A stretch of DNA of 64,000 nucleotides from Lachnospiraceae bacterium (GTDB lineage Bacteria > Bacillota > Clostridia > Lachnospirales > Lachnospiraceae): positions 62,001 through 126,000 of the forward strand of contig JAFVBE010000038.1 in the NCBI GenBank assembly GCA_017480195.1, read 5' to 3'. The notes under the pieces are model-generated. The model searched no databases. It saw nothing but the letters and a program-made list of their open reading frames with translations, and had not been told where the DNA came from. This document shows, one piece after another, positions 52,915-60,980 of this stretch (positions are counted from its first letter, which is position 1; every line of letters starts with the position of its first letter). Position numbers and translations under genes: made by a program.

Positions 52915-53504
52915 ATTTTCTCCTTACATCTGATAAAGAATGCCACAACCCTGCTAAGTGCATCACGTCTCATAGGGATAACCTCTTTATTCCTTATATA
53001 TCTGAATGTAAAATCCTCACCCTTCTCGGCACACATATAAAGATACTTCTCGAGAGTCTTCCTCGTATCATCATGAAGAAGCTTACCTGCTCTACCCTTC
53101 ATATAATACTCCAAAGGATTCTTCTTATCGTAATTTTCCTTCTGATATATCTTACATGCAGCCACCCTGTCGCAGAACATTTCTATAACATATCTCTTCG
53201 GCATCGGCATACCGACTATACCTTTGGACTTATCTACACTGTAATCAATCCAGTATTCAAGGTGATGCTTATTTCTTCCCTTATGATGCAGCCATGCTTC
53301 CGTATATCCCTTGTCCTCTCTCTCAGCATCATTAGGGCTTCTGTCCCCCTGATAATACTTTGCACCCATTGAAAACTCCGTCCACGAATACTTAGACAAG
53401 TCATGCAAAAGCCCCTGCTTATAAAGTCCGCAGGCAAAGCAGTTCTTCATAACCTCATATTTATGCTTCGTAATAGTTTTAAAATGTTCCCAAGCTTTAA
53501 TCAT
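52911..53504 (-). CDS. DUF5662-family protein
   Basis: 197 residues, cytoplasmic, basic. MIKAWEHFKTITKHKYEVMK, CFACGLYKQGLLHDLSKYSW, HHKGRNKHHLEYWIDY, and a conserved MPKRYVIEMFCDRVAACK. Several His and Asp residues (HDLSKYS, HHKGRNKHH) resemble an HD-type metal site, but no activity is known. The ATG overlaps the upstream ribosome region, GGAGAATTG. It is coupled to dnaE by 4-bp overlap (ATGA), so it may be co-expressed with replication. Confidence 0.75.
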   Translation of the reverse strand: MIKAWEHFKTITKHKYEVMKNCFACGLYKQGLLHDLSKYSWTEFSMGAKYYQGDRSPNDAEREDKGYTEAWLHHKGRNKHHLEYWIDYSVDKSKGIVGMPMPKRYVIEMFCDRVAACKIYQKENYDKKNPLEYYMKGRAGKLLHDDTRKTLEKYLYMCAEKGEDFTFRYIRNKEVIPMRRDALSRVVAFFIRCKEKI

Positions 53505-53575
53505 TCAATCAATTCTCCTCATACACCTTTTATATGCCCTGAATAATCCGACATAAAAAGCAAATATTTATAATT

Positions 53576-54094
53576 TTATATAATCTCAATCTGACAGGAT
53601 TTCATAGCTTCAAGCGCATTACTATGGCTATCAGGTGTTACACCTGCCGAGCAGCTTTCCACAACACATATTCTTGCCTCAGGAAGTGCCGCCTTAACCA
53701 GCATAGCATTTGATATAACACAGATATCCGTACAAAGTCCGAGTAAATGTATCTCGTCATAATCATGTTCAATCACATAGTTCATCAGCTCGACACTTCC
53801 GAAGGTCGGCTTATCAAATATCCTTTTATCTTCAGCATATTTCCTTAACTTTTTGTCTATCTGCCAGCCCTCAGTATCCTTTATACAGTGAACCACCGGA
53901 AGCTTCCTGCCCTCCTGAGTCTCCATATAATCCTCGCCATGTGTATCTCTGGTAAATACAATCTTAAAATCCTCTCTCTCGCATTTTTCGATATAGGAAG
54001 CAACATTATCCACAATAGCAACCGCCTCAGCAGTTCCAAGTGAACCATCTATAAAATCCTTCTGCATGTCTACGACTATTAATAATTTTTTCAT
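53576..54094 (-). CDS. Isochorismatase-family hydrolase (nicotinamidase-like)
   Basis: About 172 residues. MKKLLIVVDMQKDFIDGSLG carries the catalytic Asp, VFTRDTHGEDYMETQEGRKL the metal His, then HCIKDTEGWQIDKKL. DEIHLLGLCTDICVISNAML carries the catalytic Cys and the cis-peptide. Metal ligands and length fit nicotinamidase/pyrazinamidase (PncA). The start at 54094 follows AAAGGA by 9 nt; the frame upstream overlaps another small open frame. It would convert nicotinamide to nicotinate for NAD recycling. Confidence 0.87.
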   Translation of the reverse strand: MKKLLIVVDMQKDFIDGSLGTAEAVAIVDNVASYIEKCEREDFKIVFTRDTHGEDYMETQEGRKLPVVHCIKDTEGWQIDKKLRKYAEDKRIFDKPTFGSVELMNYVIEHDYDEIHLLGLCTDICVISNAMLVKAALPEARICVVESCSAGVTPDSHSNALEAMKSCQIEII

Positions 54095-54119
54095 TTTAAA
54101 AATCCTTTCACATAATTTT

Positions 54120-54275
54120 TTAACCGATTTCTTTAAATCCATTTCTACTCCAAAGCCATAGTGGTGTATGAATATCAATCGGATTATACTTTGTACCTTC
54201 AAATAGTTCTTTCCATTTTTGTGCAACTATCAGTTGAACATCTGCTTTATTTAAAATATCTTCACTTCTATTCAT
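54120..54275 (-). CDS. Small open reading frame of 51 codons, unrecognised
   Basis: MNRSEDILNKADVQLIVAQK, then WKELFEGTKYNPIDIHTPLW and LWSRNGFKEIG. The protein is amphipathic with several Trp and could form helices. It lies 25 bp upstream of the hydrolase gene and about 22 bp after a TATAAT promoter (54304-54309, extended TG form). The ribosome site is weak (TTAGG). It may be a real leader protein or a remnant. No family recognised. Confidence 0.35.
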   Translation of the reverse strand: MNRSEDILNKADVQLIVAQKWKELFEGTKYNPIDIHTPLWLWSRNGFKEIG

Positions 54276-54303
54276 AACCTAATATCCCACACTTTTGCTC
54301 GTA

Positions 54304-54332
54304 ATTATACCACAATAAAGCGAGTCAAGCAA
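54304..54332 (-). promoter_or_regulatory. Promoter of the small ORF and hydrolase gene
   Basis: Minus strand TTGCTT, 17-nt spacer, TATAAT (54304-54309) with TGG just before it (extended -10). Hairpins with AAACG/CGTTT and ACCGC/GCGGT arms lie directly upstream. Transcription would start near 54297. Confidence 0.6.
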
Positions 54333-54437
54333 ACGCAAAGCGTTTATTTGATGAGCTAATGCGATAACTACCGCTTTGCGGTTGTTATACCACAACTTGC
54401 CATTTCTTAACAGAACGAATATAAAAGAATATTTTTA

Positions 54438-54538
54438 TTGACATCAATATAATAAACTGTTATTATACACAACAAAGGAAGCGGTTTTATACCACTTGAC
54501 TATCTAATTGTCTTGAGTGGGTTACATGCTTCTTTTTT
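54438..54538 (+). ncRNA. Candidate small RNA with its own promoter and terminator
   Basis: TTGACA (54438-54443), 17-nt spacer, TATTAT (54461-54466). A start near 54473 would give about 65 nt ending in GCTTC-TTTTTT (54528-54538). The fold is GAAGC with GCTTC outside and CCACT (54492) with AGTGG (54516) inside, with GAC/GTC closing the loop. No open frame fits. The 390 bp between the small ORF and apbE holds this unit, two GC hairpins and the apbE terminator. Function unknown. Confidence 0.55.
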
Positions 54539-54581
54539 ATGTCTACTATGAAACACTCTACAAAACACAACAAAAATGATG

Positions 54582-54608
54582 AAAAAAGAGATGTATTTTT
54601 AACATCTC
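54582..54608 (-). terminator. Intrinsic terminator of apbE
   Basis: Minus strand GAGATGT-TAAAAAT-ACATCTC (7-bp stem) followed by TTTTTTC. It lies 60 bp past the apbE stop. Confidence 0.82.
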
Positions 54609-54666
54609 CGATTCACTAATAACAAAGTATGTTTTAATTATATAAATTACAAAAGTAATCTTTTTA

Positions 54667-55806
54667 TCAATTACTATGATATATCCCCTCAAGTCCATCT
54701 GTAACAGTCACATTATTTTCTTCATCAACAAATACAGCCTCAGCATTATATGCCCTAAGCAAGTCCAACGATCTCTCATACCCAAGCACATAGCACGCTG
54801 TCGACAGTCCATCACTTATCAGACCATTTTCGCAGACAACCGTTACGCCTGCCAGACCTGAGCTCGCAGGATAACCTGTACTGCTGTCCAAAATATGATG
54901 ATATATTGTACCATCTTTTTGGACGAATTTCTCGTAATTTCCGGAAGTTGATATATATTTCTGAAAGTCCTTGGCACAAGGAAATTCCAGATAACCAATC
55001 ATATCCTCCTGAGAGCCCTTTGGATTCCTTATACCGACTCTCCATGCGTCATTGTTCTTGCCACTATCCTTTGTACCATAGACTAAAATGCTTCCTCCGA
55101 CACTTACCATGGCACCATCTACATTATGTTCTGTTAGGCTTTTGTAAGCTATATCAAGAGCATATCCCTTACCTGTAGCACCTAAATCAAGTAAGAAATT
55201 CTCCTTATCAAGTATGATATATTTATCCAATGAGTAACCCGAAGCTTCACTATCATAAACCTCATCCTCATTACCATCCAGCTCAACTTCTTCCGAATCA
55301 TATATATGTATTGCATTATAACCCACATTTTTCAACGCATTTTTTATCTCTTTTTCAGCCGGTACTACGAAGCTTTCGTCATCTGCTTCTTCTATATTCC
55401 AAAGCAGAGCAAGCGGTCTGATAGTTATATCAAGTGCTCCCTTGCTTTTGTCACATATATCATATGAGCTTATCAATGCCTCATATAATATATCACTTAT
55501 ACGATAAGGTTCTCCGATTACATACTCATGATTTAGCTTGTAAAGCTCGCTTCCTTCTTCCCTCCATGAGATGACCTCTTCATCAAGCTTCTTAATCTCA
55601 TCAACTACATCATTTGCCTTGAAGTCCTTATCCTCATTTCCATAGATTGTTACCTGTACCGAGGTTCCCATAGCGAAGTCATATACATTATCTACAGAAT
55701 TATCTTCTCCGCCCGTATTATCCTTTTTATTAAATAAAACTATAACGCCTATCAATGCAAGCGACAGAGCGAGTATCTTAACTAAATCCGCAACCTTTCT
55801 TTTCAT
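54667..55806 (-). CDS. apbE: FAD:protein FMN transferase (ApbE family)
   Basis: 379 residues. A single N-terminal anchor helix (LVKILALSLALIGVIVLF) comes first. The ApbE fold has VYDFAMGTSVQVTIYGNE, then SWREEGSELYKLNHEYVIGE, GALDITIRPLALLWN, LLDLGATGKGYALDIAYKSL, GAMVSVGGSILVYGTKD, and the Mg/FAD site HHILDSSTGYPASSGLAGVT. It attaches FMN to Thr in membrane flavoproteins such as Rnf/Nqr subunits. It is outside the cytoplasm. No Rnf genes are nearby. Confidence 0.94.
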   Translation of the reverse strand: MKRKVADLVKILALSLALIGVIVLFNKKDNTGGEDNSVDNVYDFAMGTSVQVTIYGNEDKDFKANDVVDEIKKLDEEVISWREEGSELYKLNHEYVIGEPYRISDILYEALISSYDICDKSKGALDITIRPLALLWNIEEADDESFVVPAEKEIKNALKNVGYNAIHIYDSEEVELDGNEDEVYDSEASGYSLDKYIILDKENFLLDLGATGKGYALDIAYKSLTEHNVDGAMVSVGGSILVYGTKDSGKNNDAWRVGIRNPKGSQEDMIGYLEFPCAKDFQKYISTSGNYEKFVQKDGTIYHHILDSSTGYPASSGLAGVTVVCENGLISDGLSTACYVLGYERSLDLLRAYNAEAVFVDEENNVTVTDGLEGIYHSN

Positions 55807-55889
55807 AACAATACATATATCCCTATCATCAATATAAATTATGTACTAATGTCAATAAAATAAATCAAGTCTGCTATCAAAGCTTCATC

Positions 55890-56120
55890 TTAATGATGAT
55901 ACCCCTCCATACGCTTCGTATAATCATCAAGTCTGCTCTTTAACTTGGCATAATCCTTATCACTAAGCGAACCGTCCTCCTTTAGTTCACTCAGCTTATT
56001 CTCTGCATTCTTCCTTGCACCGATTGCAAGATCCTTATAATTATTCTCAAGGTTAATCTGTATCTCATTAAATATTGCTTCTACTTCTTTTCTTGCATTT
56101 TTTGATTTGGAATTAAACAT
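55890..56120 (-). CDS. Small helical cytosolic protein, unrecognised
   Basis: 76 residues from the start at 56120 (MFNSKSKNARKEVEAI), which has GGAG 8 nt upstream. It is highly charged and helical throughout, with heptad-like spacing (LKEDGSLSDKDYAKLKSRLD), and ends YHH. The DGSLSDKDYAKLKSRL turn-helix resembles the SHOCT/short oligomerisation motif, which is inference. It lies 16 bp downstream of metY, so probably on the same transcript. Confidence 0.55.
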   Translation of the reverse strand: MFNSKSKNARKEVEAIFNEIQINLENNYKDLAIGARKNAENKLSELKEDGSLSDKDYAKLKSRLDDYTKRMEGYHH

Positions 56121-56172
56121 ATATATCTCCTTATAATCAGCTTCAACTAAACTCATTTCCTTCGGGAATAAT

Positions 56173-57450
56173 CTATTGTAATGCCTGTTCCAAATCAGCT
56201 ATTAAATCCTTTTTATCCTCAAGTCCGCACGAAATTCTAATCAGTCCTGCAGGAACTCCGGCTGCTTTAAGCTGTTCATCGTTCATCTGTCTGTGAGTTG
56301 AGGTTGCAGGGTTAAGGCAACATGTTCTTGCATCTGCTACATGTGTTTCAATTGCCGCAAGCTTAAGCTTCTTCATAAAGCTTTCTGCCGCAGGTCTTCC
56401 TCCCTTAATCTCAAAGGATACCACTCCGCATCCGCCATTTGGCATATACTTCTTGGCAATATCATAATATTTATTGCTCTTTAAGCCCGGATAATTCACA
56501 TATTCTACCTTTGGATGCTGCTTAAGGAATTCTGCTACCGCCTGTCCGTTCTCCACATGTCTTGGCATACGCACATGAAGCGACTCAAGACCAAGGTTAA
56601 GTATGAATGCATTCTGAGGCGACTGAATAGAGCCAAGGTCACGCATAAGCTGAGAGGTACATTTCGTAATAAATGCTCCTTCCTTGCCGAATTTCTCCGC
56701 ATAGGTTATACCATGATAGGAATCATCCGGTGTGGTAAGTCCCGGGAACTTATCCTTATATGCCATCCAATCAAAGCTTCCGCCATCAACTATAGCACCG
56801 CCTACTGCAGCACCATGTCCGTCCATATATTTTGTGGTCGAATGTGTTACGATATCCGCACCCCATTCTATAGGTCGGCAGTTGACCGGTGTTGGAAAAG
56901 TATTATCAACTACAAGTGGTACACCGTGGGCGTGAGCTGCCCTCGCAAATTTCTCTATATCAAGAACCGTAAGTGCCGGATTGGCTATGGTCTCGCCAAA
57001 TACAAGCTTGGTATTATCTCTGAATGCTGCATTAAGCTCATCCTCCGTACAATCAGGCGATATGAAGGTTGTCTCAATCCCCATCTTCCTCATGGTTACA
57101 TCAAGCAAATTATAGGTGCCGCCATATATAGATGACGAAGCTACAATGTGTGAGCCTGCCTCACATATATTGAAAAATGCGAAGAATGAAGCCGCCTGTC
57201 CCGACGAAGTAAGCATGGCCGCCGTACCGCCCTCAAGCTCCGCTATCTTGGCAGCTACATAATCATTCGTAGGATTCTGAAGTCTGGTATAGAAATATCC
57301 CGAAGCTTCAAGGTCAAAGAGTTTTCCCATATCCTCGCTCGTATCGTATTTGAAGGTTGTTGACTGCACAATAGGTATCTGTCTTGGCTCTCCATTTCCC
57401 GGATGATATCCGCCCTGCACACATTTTGTATTAATACTTAATTCACTCAT
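56173..57450 (-). CDS. metY: O-acetylhomoserine sulfhydrylase
   Basis: Cys/Met-metabolism PLP enzyme, 425 residues, making homocysteine from O-acetylhomoserine and sulfide. MSELSINTKCVQGGYHPGNG and PIVQSTTFKYDTSEDMGKLF open it. PLP contacts are SSGQAASFFAFFNI and VDNTFPTPVNCRPIEWGADI; the PLP lysine is in THSTTKYMDGHGAAVGGAIV. The C-terminal part has ETHVADARTCCLNPATSTHR. The length and GYFYTRLQNPTND segment favour MetY over cystathionine synthases. No SAM riboswitch was seen upstream; a tandem repeat lies there instead. Confidence 0.95.
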   Translation of the reverse strand: MSELSINTKCVQGGYHPGNGEPRQIPIVQSTTFKYDTSEDMGKLFDLEASGYFYTRLQNPTNDYVAAKIAELEGGTAAMLTSSGQAASFFAFFNICEAGSHIVASSSIYGGTYNLLDVTMRKMGIETTFISPDCTEDELNAAFRDNTKLVFGETIANPALTVLDIEKFARAAHAHGVPLVVDNTFPTPVNCRPIEWGADIVTHSTTKYMDGHGAAVGGAIVDGGSFDWMAYKDKFPGLTTPDDSYHGITYAEKFGKEGAFITKCTSQLMRDLGSIQSPQNAFILNLGLESLHVRMPRHVENGQAVAEFLKQHPKVEYVNYPGLKSNKYYDIAKKYMPNGGCGVVSFEIKGGRPAAESFMKKLKLAAIETHVADARTCCLNPATSTHRQMNDEQLKAAGVPAGLIRISCGLEDKKDLIADLEQALQ

Positions 57451-57483
57451 TATATCCCTCTCCTTATATAATTAATCGACTAT

Positions 57484-57635
57484 CGGCTCGTTGGGGTTTC
57501 TCGTCAAAGTGCCGCTTGCGCCAGCGCAGCGACACCTTTCCTCGTATTGTACCATCTCGCCTTTCGGCTCATTGGGTTTCTCGTCAAAGTGCCGCCTGCG
57601 CCAGCGCAGCGACACCTTTCCTCGTATTGTACCAT
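57484..57635. repeat. Tandem direct repeat of about 80 bp with internal GC hairpin
   Basis: Two units start at 57484 and 57565, about 80 bp apart, and differ at few positions. Each begins CGGCTC(G/A)TTGGG and contains GTGCCGC(T/C)TGCGCCAGCG plus CAGCGACACC, which folds as GTGCCGC..GCGC/GCGC..GCGACAC. Each ends TTTCCTCGTATTGTACCAT. The repeat is much richer in GC than its surroundings and lies between metY and the divergent ABC-F gene. Confidence 0.85.
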
Positions 57636-57743
57636 ATTTCATATTATTTTGCTATGGGATTTTCGCAGGATTTCGGCATGTGAGGATTTGGACTTTACTT
57701 TCTTACTATGTCAGCAAAATAATAAAAGACATCAAGAAAAATG

Positions 57744-57772
57744 TTGAAATTAATAATAGTTATTATTATAAT
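57744..57772 (+). promoter_or_regulatory. Promoter of the ABC-F gene
   Basis: TTGAAA (57744-57749), 17-nt spacer, TATAAT (57767-57772). The ABC-F ATG is about 43 bp downstream. No leader attenuator was recognised. Confidence 0.65.
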
Positions 57773-57814
57773 AATAAAGCTATTTAAAAACCATTATATA
57801 TCCCGGAGGCACAT

Positions 57815-59797
57815 ATGATACTTGCAGTTCAAAATATAAGCAAAGCATACGGAATTAATCAGATACTGTCTGATGTTTCATTTCATATAGAGGACAAAGA
57901 AAAAATCGCCATCGTCGGTATAAACGGCTCCGGTAAAACCACTCTTCTTAAAATCATTATGGGTGAAGAAACCGCTGATGACGGGCAGGTTGTTATAGCC
58001 AAGGATACAACCATTGGTTATCTATCTCAGCATCAGGATATATCATTTGACAATACAATATATGCCGAGATGCTTGCGACCAAGAAATACCTTATTGATA
58101 TGGAGGAAAAAATCCGAAGTCTTGAAAAGGATATGAAGCACGCCGAAGGCGATGAGCTTGAGAAGATAATGAATACCTATAATAACCTTTCAAGTCAGTA
58201 CGACAGACAAAATGGCTACGCATACAAAAGCGAGGTAACAGGCGTATTGAAAGGACTTGGATTTACCGAGGATGATTATGACAGACACATAAACTCATTA
58301 TCCGGCGGGCAGAGAATGCGTGTCGCACTTGGCAAGCTTCTTCTTACGAAGCCTGATGTCATAATCCTTGATGAGCCGACCAATCATCTCGACATGGTAT
58401 CAATAGCGTGGCTTGAGGGCTTCCTTTCCTCATATCAGGGCAGTGTAATAATTGTAAGCCACGACAGATATTTTATAGATAAAATCGCAACCAAGATTAT
58501 CGAGATAGATAATACCAAAGCAATTATCTATCATGGTAACTATACATATTATTCTGTTAAGCGTGCCGAAATAAGAGCTTCGCAGATGAAGGCATATCTC
58601 AATCAGCAGCAGGAAATCAAGCATCAGGAAGCAGTCATAGAAAAGCTAAAGCAGTTCAACAGAGAAAAATCCATAAAGCGTGCTGAAAGCCGTGAAAAAA
58701 TGTTAGATAAAATAGAGCGTCTGGATAAACCGACTGAGGTAAATGCCGATATGAGGCTCTCTCTTTCTCCATCTGTCGAAAGTGGAAATGATGTATTAAC
58801 CATAAAGGAGCTTACCAAATCCTTCGGTGACAACAATTTATTTACAGCCCTGAATATGGAGATTAAACGCGGCGAGCATGTATGCCTTATCGGTGCAAAT
58901 GGTACAGGTAAAACTACCATACTTAAAATCATCAACCGCCTCATATCTAAGGACGATGGACAGATAATACTTGGTTCAAGGGTAAAGATCGGCTACTACG
59001 ATCAGGAGCATCAGGTGCTCTCCTTACACAAAACCATATTTCAAGAAATATCCGACTCATACCCTGATTTGAATAATACAAGGATAAGAAATGTTCTTGC
59101 TGCATTTTTATTTACCGGTGATGATGTATTCAAGAAAATCGGCGACCTCTCGGGAGGCGAGCGTGGTCGTGTATCGCTTGCCAAGCTTATGCTCTCTCCG
59201 GCGAATTTTCTTATACTTGATGAGCCGACCAACCACCTTGACATACACTCGAAGGAAATACTCGAGGAGGCTATAAGAAGCTACACCGGAACTGTACTCT
59301 GCGTAAGCCACGACAGATATTTCATAAACCATATTTCAACAAGGATTGTGGAATTAAAGGATAAAAAGCTATATTCCTTTATAGGAAATTATGATTATTA
59401 CGAAAGTCATAAAGACATTGTATATGCCGCTGACGGAAACAATTCAACTGCAAAAGGTAGTATTTTTGCCGTTTCAAATGCAAACAGCGAGACTTCTTCC
59501 GATAATTCCACCCTTTCTAACAAGGAAGCATATTTAAGAAACAAAGAAGAACAGGCAAAGGCAAGAAAACGCGAAAACGATATGAAAAAGCTTGAAAAAG
59601 TAATCGCCGACTTGGAAGAAAAAATCTCACAAATCGACGAAGAAATAAACGCACCCGAAAATGCAACCAATTCTCATAAGCTTGGAGAACTAACGAAGGA
59701 GCGTGAAGAACTTGACACAAAACTTGTTGAAGCTTATGAAAAGTATTATGCATTGGAAGAAGAAAATGTCTCAGGGGATATTCAATCTATCCCTTGA
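57815..59797 (+). CDS. ABC-F family ATPase (YdiF/Uup type)
   Basis: 660 residues, two ABC domains and no membrane helix. Walker A sites GINGSGKTTLLKIIMG and GANGTGKTTILKII; signatures LSGGQRMRVALGKLLLTKPD and LSGGERGRVSLAKLMLSPAN; Walker B sites VIILDEPTNHLDM and FLILDEPTNHLDI. A linker (about 240-320) and a charged coiled-coil C-terminus (KARKRENDMKKLEKVIADLE) follow. ABC-F proteins act on the ribosome as translation factors or antibiotic protection. The CTD and linker suggest the housekeeping YdiF group; resistance is not implied. CGGAGG stands before the ATG. Confidence 0.94.
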   Translation: MILAVQNISKAYGINQILSDVSFHIEDKEKIAIVGINGSGKTTLLKIIMGEETADDGQVVIAKDTTIGYLSQHQDISFDNTIYAEMLATKKYLIDMEEKIRSLEKDMKHAEGDELEKIMNTYNNLSSQYDRQNGYAYKSEVTGVLKGLGFTEDDYDRHINSLSGGQRMRVALGKLLLTKPDVIILDEPTNHLDMVSIAWLEGFLSSYQGSVIIVSHDRYFIDKIATKIIEIDNTKAIIYHGNYTYYSVKRAEIRASQMKAYLNQQQEIKHQEAVIEKLKQFNREKSIKRAESREKMLDKIERLDKPTEVNADMRLSLSPSVESGNDVLTIKELTKSFGDNNLFTALNMEIKRGEHVCLIGANGTGKTTILKIINRLISKDDGQIILGSRVKIGYYDQEHQVLSLHKTIFQEISDSYPDLNNTRIRNVLAAFLFTGDDVFKKIGDLSGGERGRVSLAKLMLSPANFLILDEPTNHLDIHSKEILEEAIRSYTGTVLCVSHDRYFINHISTRIVELKDKKLYSFIGNYDYYESHKDIVYAADGNNSTAKGSIFAVSNANSETSSDNSTLSNKEAYLRNKEEQAKARKRENDMKKLEKVIADLEEKISQIDEEINAPENATNSHKLGELTKEREELDTKLVEAYEKYYALEEENVSGDIQSIP

Positions 59798-60411
59798 ATA
59801 TCTTTAATTGTAGCCACCATATTATTAACCTTCCTCTTAACGAAGATAAATATTATAACAACAGTTGCCATCATTGCAAGTCCTGTAATAAATAAAGTGT
59901 GCCATCCTGCATACATATAATTCTCACTCGGATTATCAGGGTTATATTTTACTGTTGCTTTTTTCTTAAACGAAGATTTATTACCACTTTTATTTGGAGA
60001 TGCCTGATAGGTTACTCCATCAACCGTGAATTCGTAAAGTGCATTATAACTGCCATTTTTATCTTCAAAATTACTGTCTGAACCCTTAGACCCCACCAAT
60101 ACAGCCTCGGTCTTCGCATAATTCTTAGTTATTTTCCAATCATGAATTTGTGCAGTTAAGCTCATTATAACAAATATAAAACCGAACAAAAACCATATTC
60201 CCAATACAAAAATCAGAACAGTATTTGTAAAACATCCAACCTTCTTATCATTAATCTTAACATCACTTTCTCTCAATCCCTGAATTTCTTCATCACTAAA
60301 ATATTTTCCACTCAAATCAGAATTATTCTCTATATGATACAATACCTCGCCACAATACTCACACTTTATTTTCGTACCATCATTTTCCATACCGCAAAAA
60401 GGACATTTCAT
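59782..60411 (-). CDS. Zinc-ribbon membrane protein with DUF3592 domain
   Basis: 209 residues. An N-terminal zinc ribbon MKCPFCGMENDGTKIKCEYC comes first, then a membrane helix (about 67-90, LIFVLGIWFLFGFIFVIMSL). An extracytoplasmic DUF3592 domain follows (AEAVLVGS-like EAVLVGSKGS, ALYEFTVDGVTYQASPNKSG, KATVKYNPDNPSENYMY), then a final helix (LFITGLAMMATVVIIFIFVK) and a basic tail. Function unknown. It overlaps the convergent ABC-F gene by 16 bp. GGGGGTGA lies upstream. Confidence 0.82.
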   Translation of the reverse strand: MKCPFCGMENDGTKIKCEYCGEVLYHIENNSDLSGKYFSDEEIQGLRESDVKINDKKVGCFTNTVLIFVLGIWFLFGFIFVIMSLTAQIHDWKITKNYAKTEAVLVGSKGSDSNFEDKNGSYNALYEFTVDGVTYQASPNKSGNKSSFKKKATVKYNPDNPSENYMYAGWHTLFITGLAMMATVVIIFIFVKRKVNNMVATIKDIQGID

Positions 60412-60599
60412 ACTGCTTCACCCCCCATTCTAATAACAATGTACAAAATTATAACAACTCAGATTTATTATTTCAATAATATATAATTCACATATATAAA
60501 TCAAGAGTCAAATAATCTGACATCATATTTTAAACATTTTTATCAAAATACCATTTGACAACTACTTAATATTATGATAACTTTTATCTAAACCGTTGA

Positions 60600-60868
60600 A
60601 GAAGAGTAAGTAGGTTTTACCGCTTTTCTCCCAGAGAGCTGTGGTGTGGTGGAAGCACAGCAGAAAATGTAAGATTGAATGGACTTCTGAGGGCGAGCTG
60701 AAATGGGGCGAAAGCTTCACAGTATGCAAGACGGGGACGGCACCTCGTAAACAAATGTCAGCATATATAGGTATGCACAAAGTGGTCGTATTACACGGCA
60801 AGCCGGGTGGCACCGCAGGACATAAATATTATCCTGTCCCAGCAAAGTAATTTGCTTGGACATTTTTT
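60600..60868 (+). promoter_or_regulatory. Tryptophan T-box riboswitch
   Basis: Stem I has AGAGAGCTGTGGTGTGGTGG, an AGCAGAAAA bulge region, and GAATGGACTTCTGAG with specifier TGG (60680-60682). The T-box core is GGGTGGCACCGCAGG (60805-60819). The terminator is TGTCCCAGCAAA / TTTGCTTGGACA (60835-60862) with TTTTTT. A TTGACA lies at 60555-60560 upstream. Uncharged tRNA-Trp should therefore open trpB2 transcription. Confidence 0.94.
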
Positions 60869-60980
60869 ATTTTATGAAGAAAAACATAGATAAAAAATGA
60901 TGTTTATCTCGTGCAAAAAACAATTCAAGCATACCATACAAGGTAACTGTTAATATCATAAAAAGAAAGGAAGTAAAACA

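Noticed and set aside
57451..57483. SAM riboswitch expected before metY
   Set aside because: No S-box motif was found between metY and the tandem repeat.
57491..57787. Open frames across the tandem repeat before the ABC-F gene
   Set aside because: They repeat the same peptide in two frames because the DNA is a direct repeat. No ribosome site and no similarity.
57815..59797. Antibiotic-resistance ABC-F
   Set aside because: No leader peptide or attenuator is visible and the protein looks like the housekeeping YdiF group. Resistance cannot be claimed from sequence alone.
60641..60850. Open frame of 69 codons upstream of trpB2
   Set aside because: It lies wholly inside the Trp T-box, across the specifier region and the T-box core. 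Codons show no family similarity and no ribosome site.
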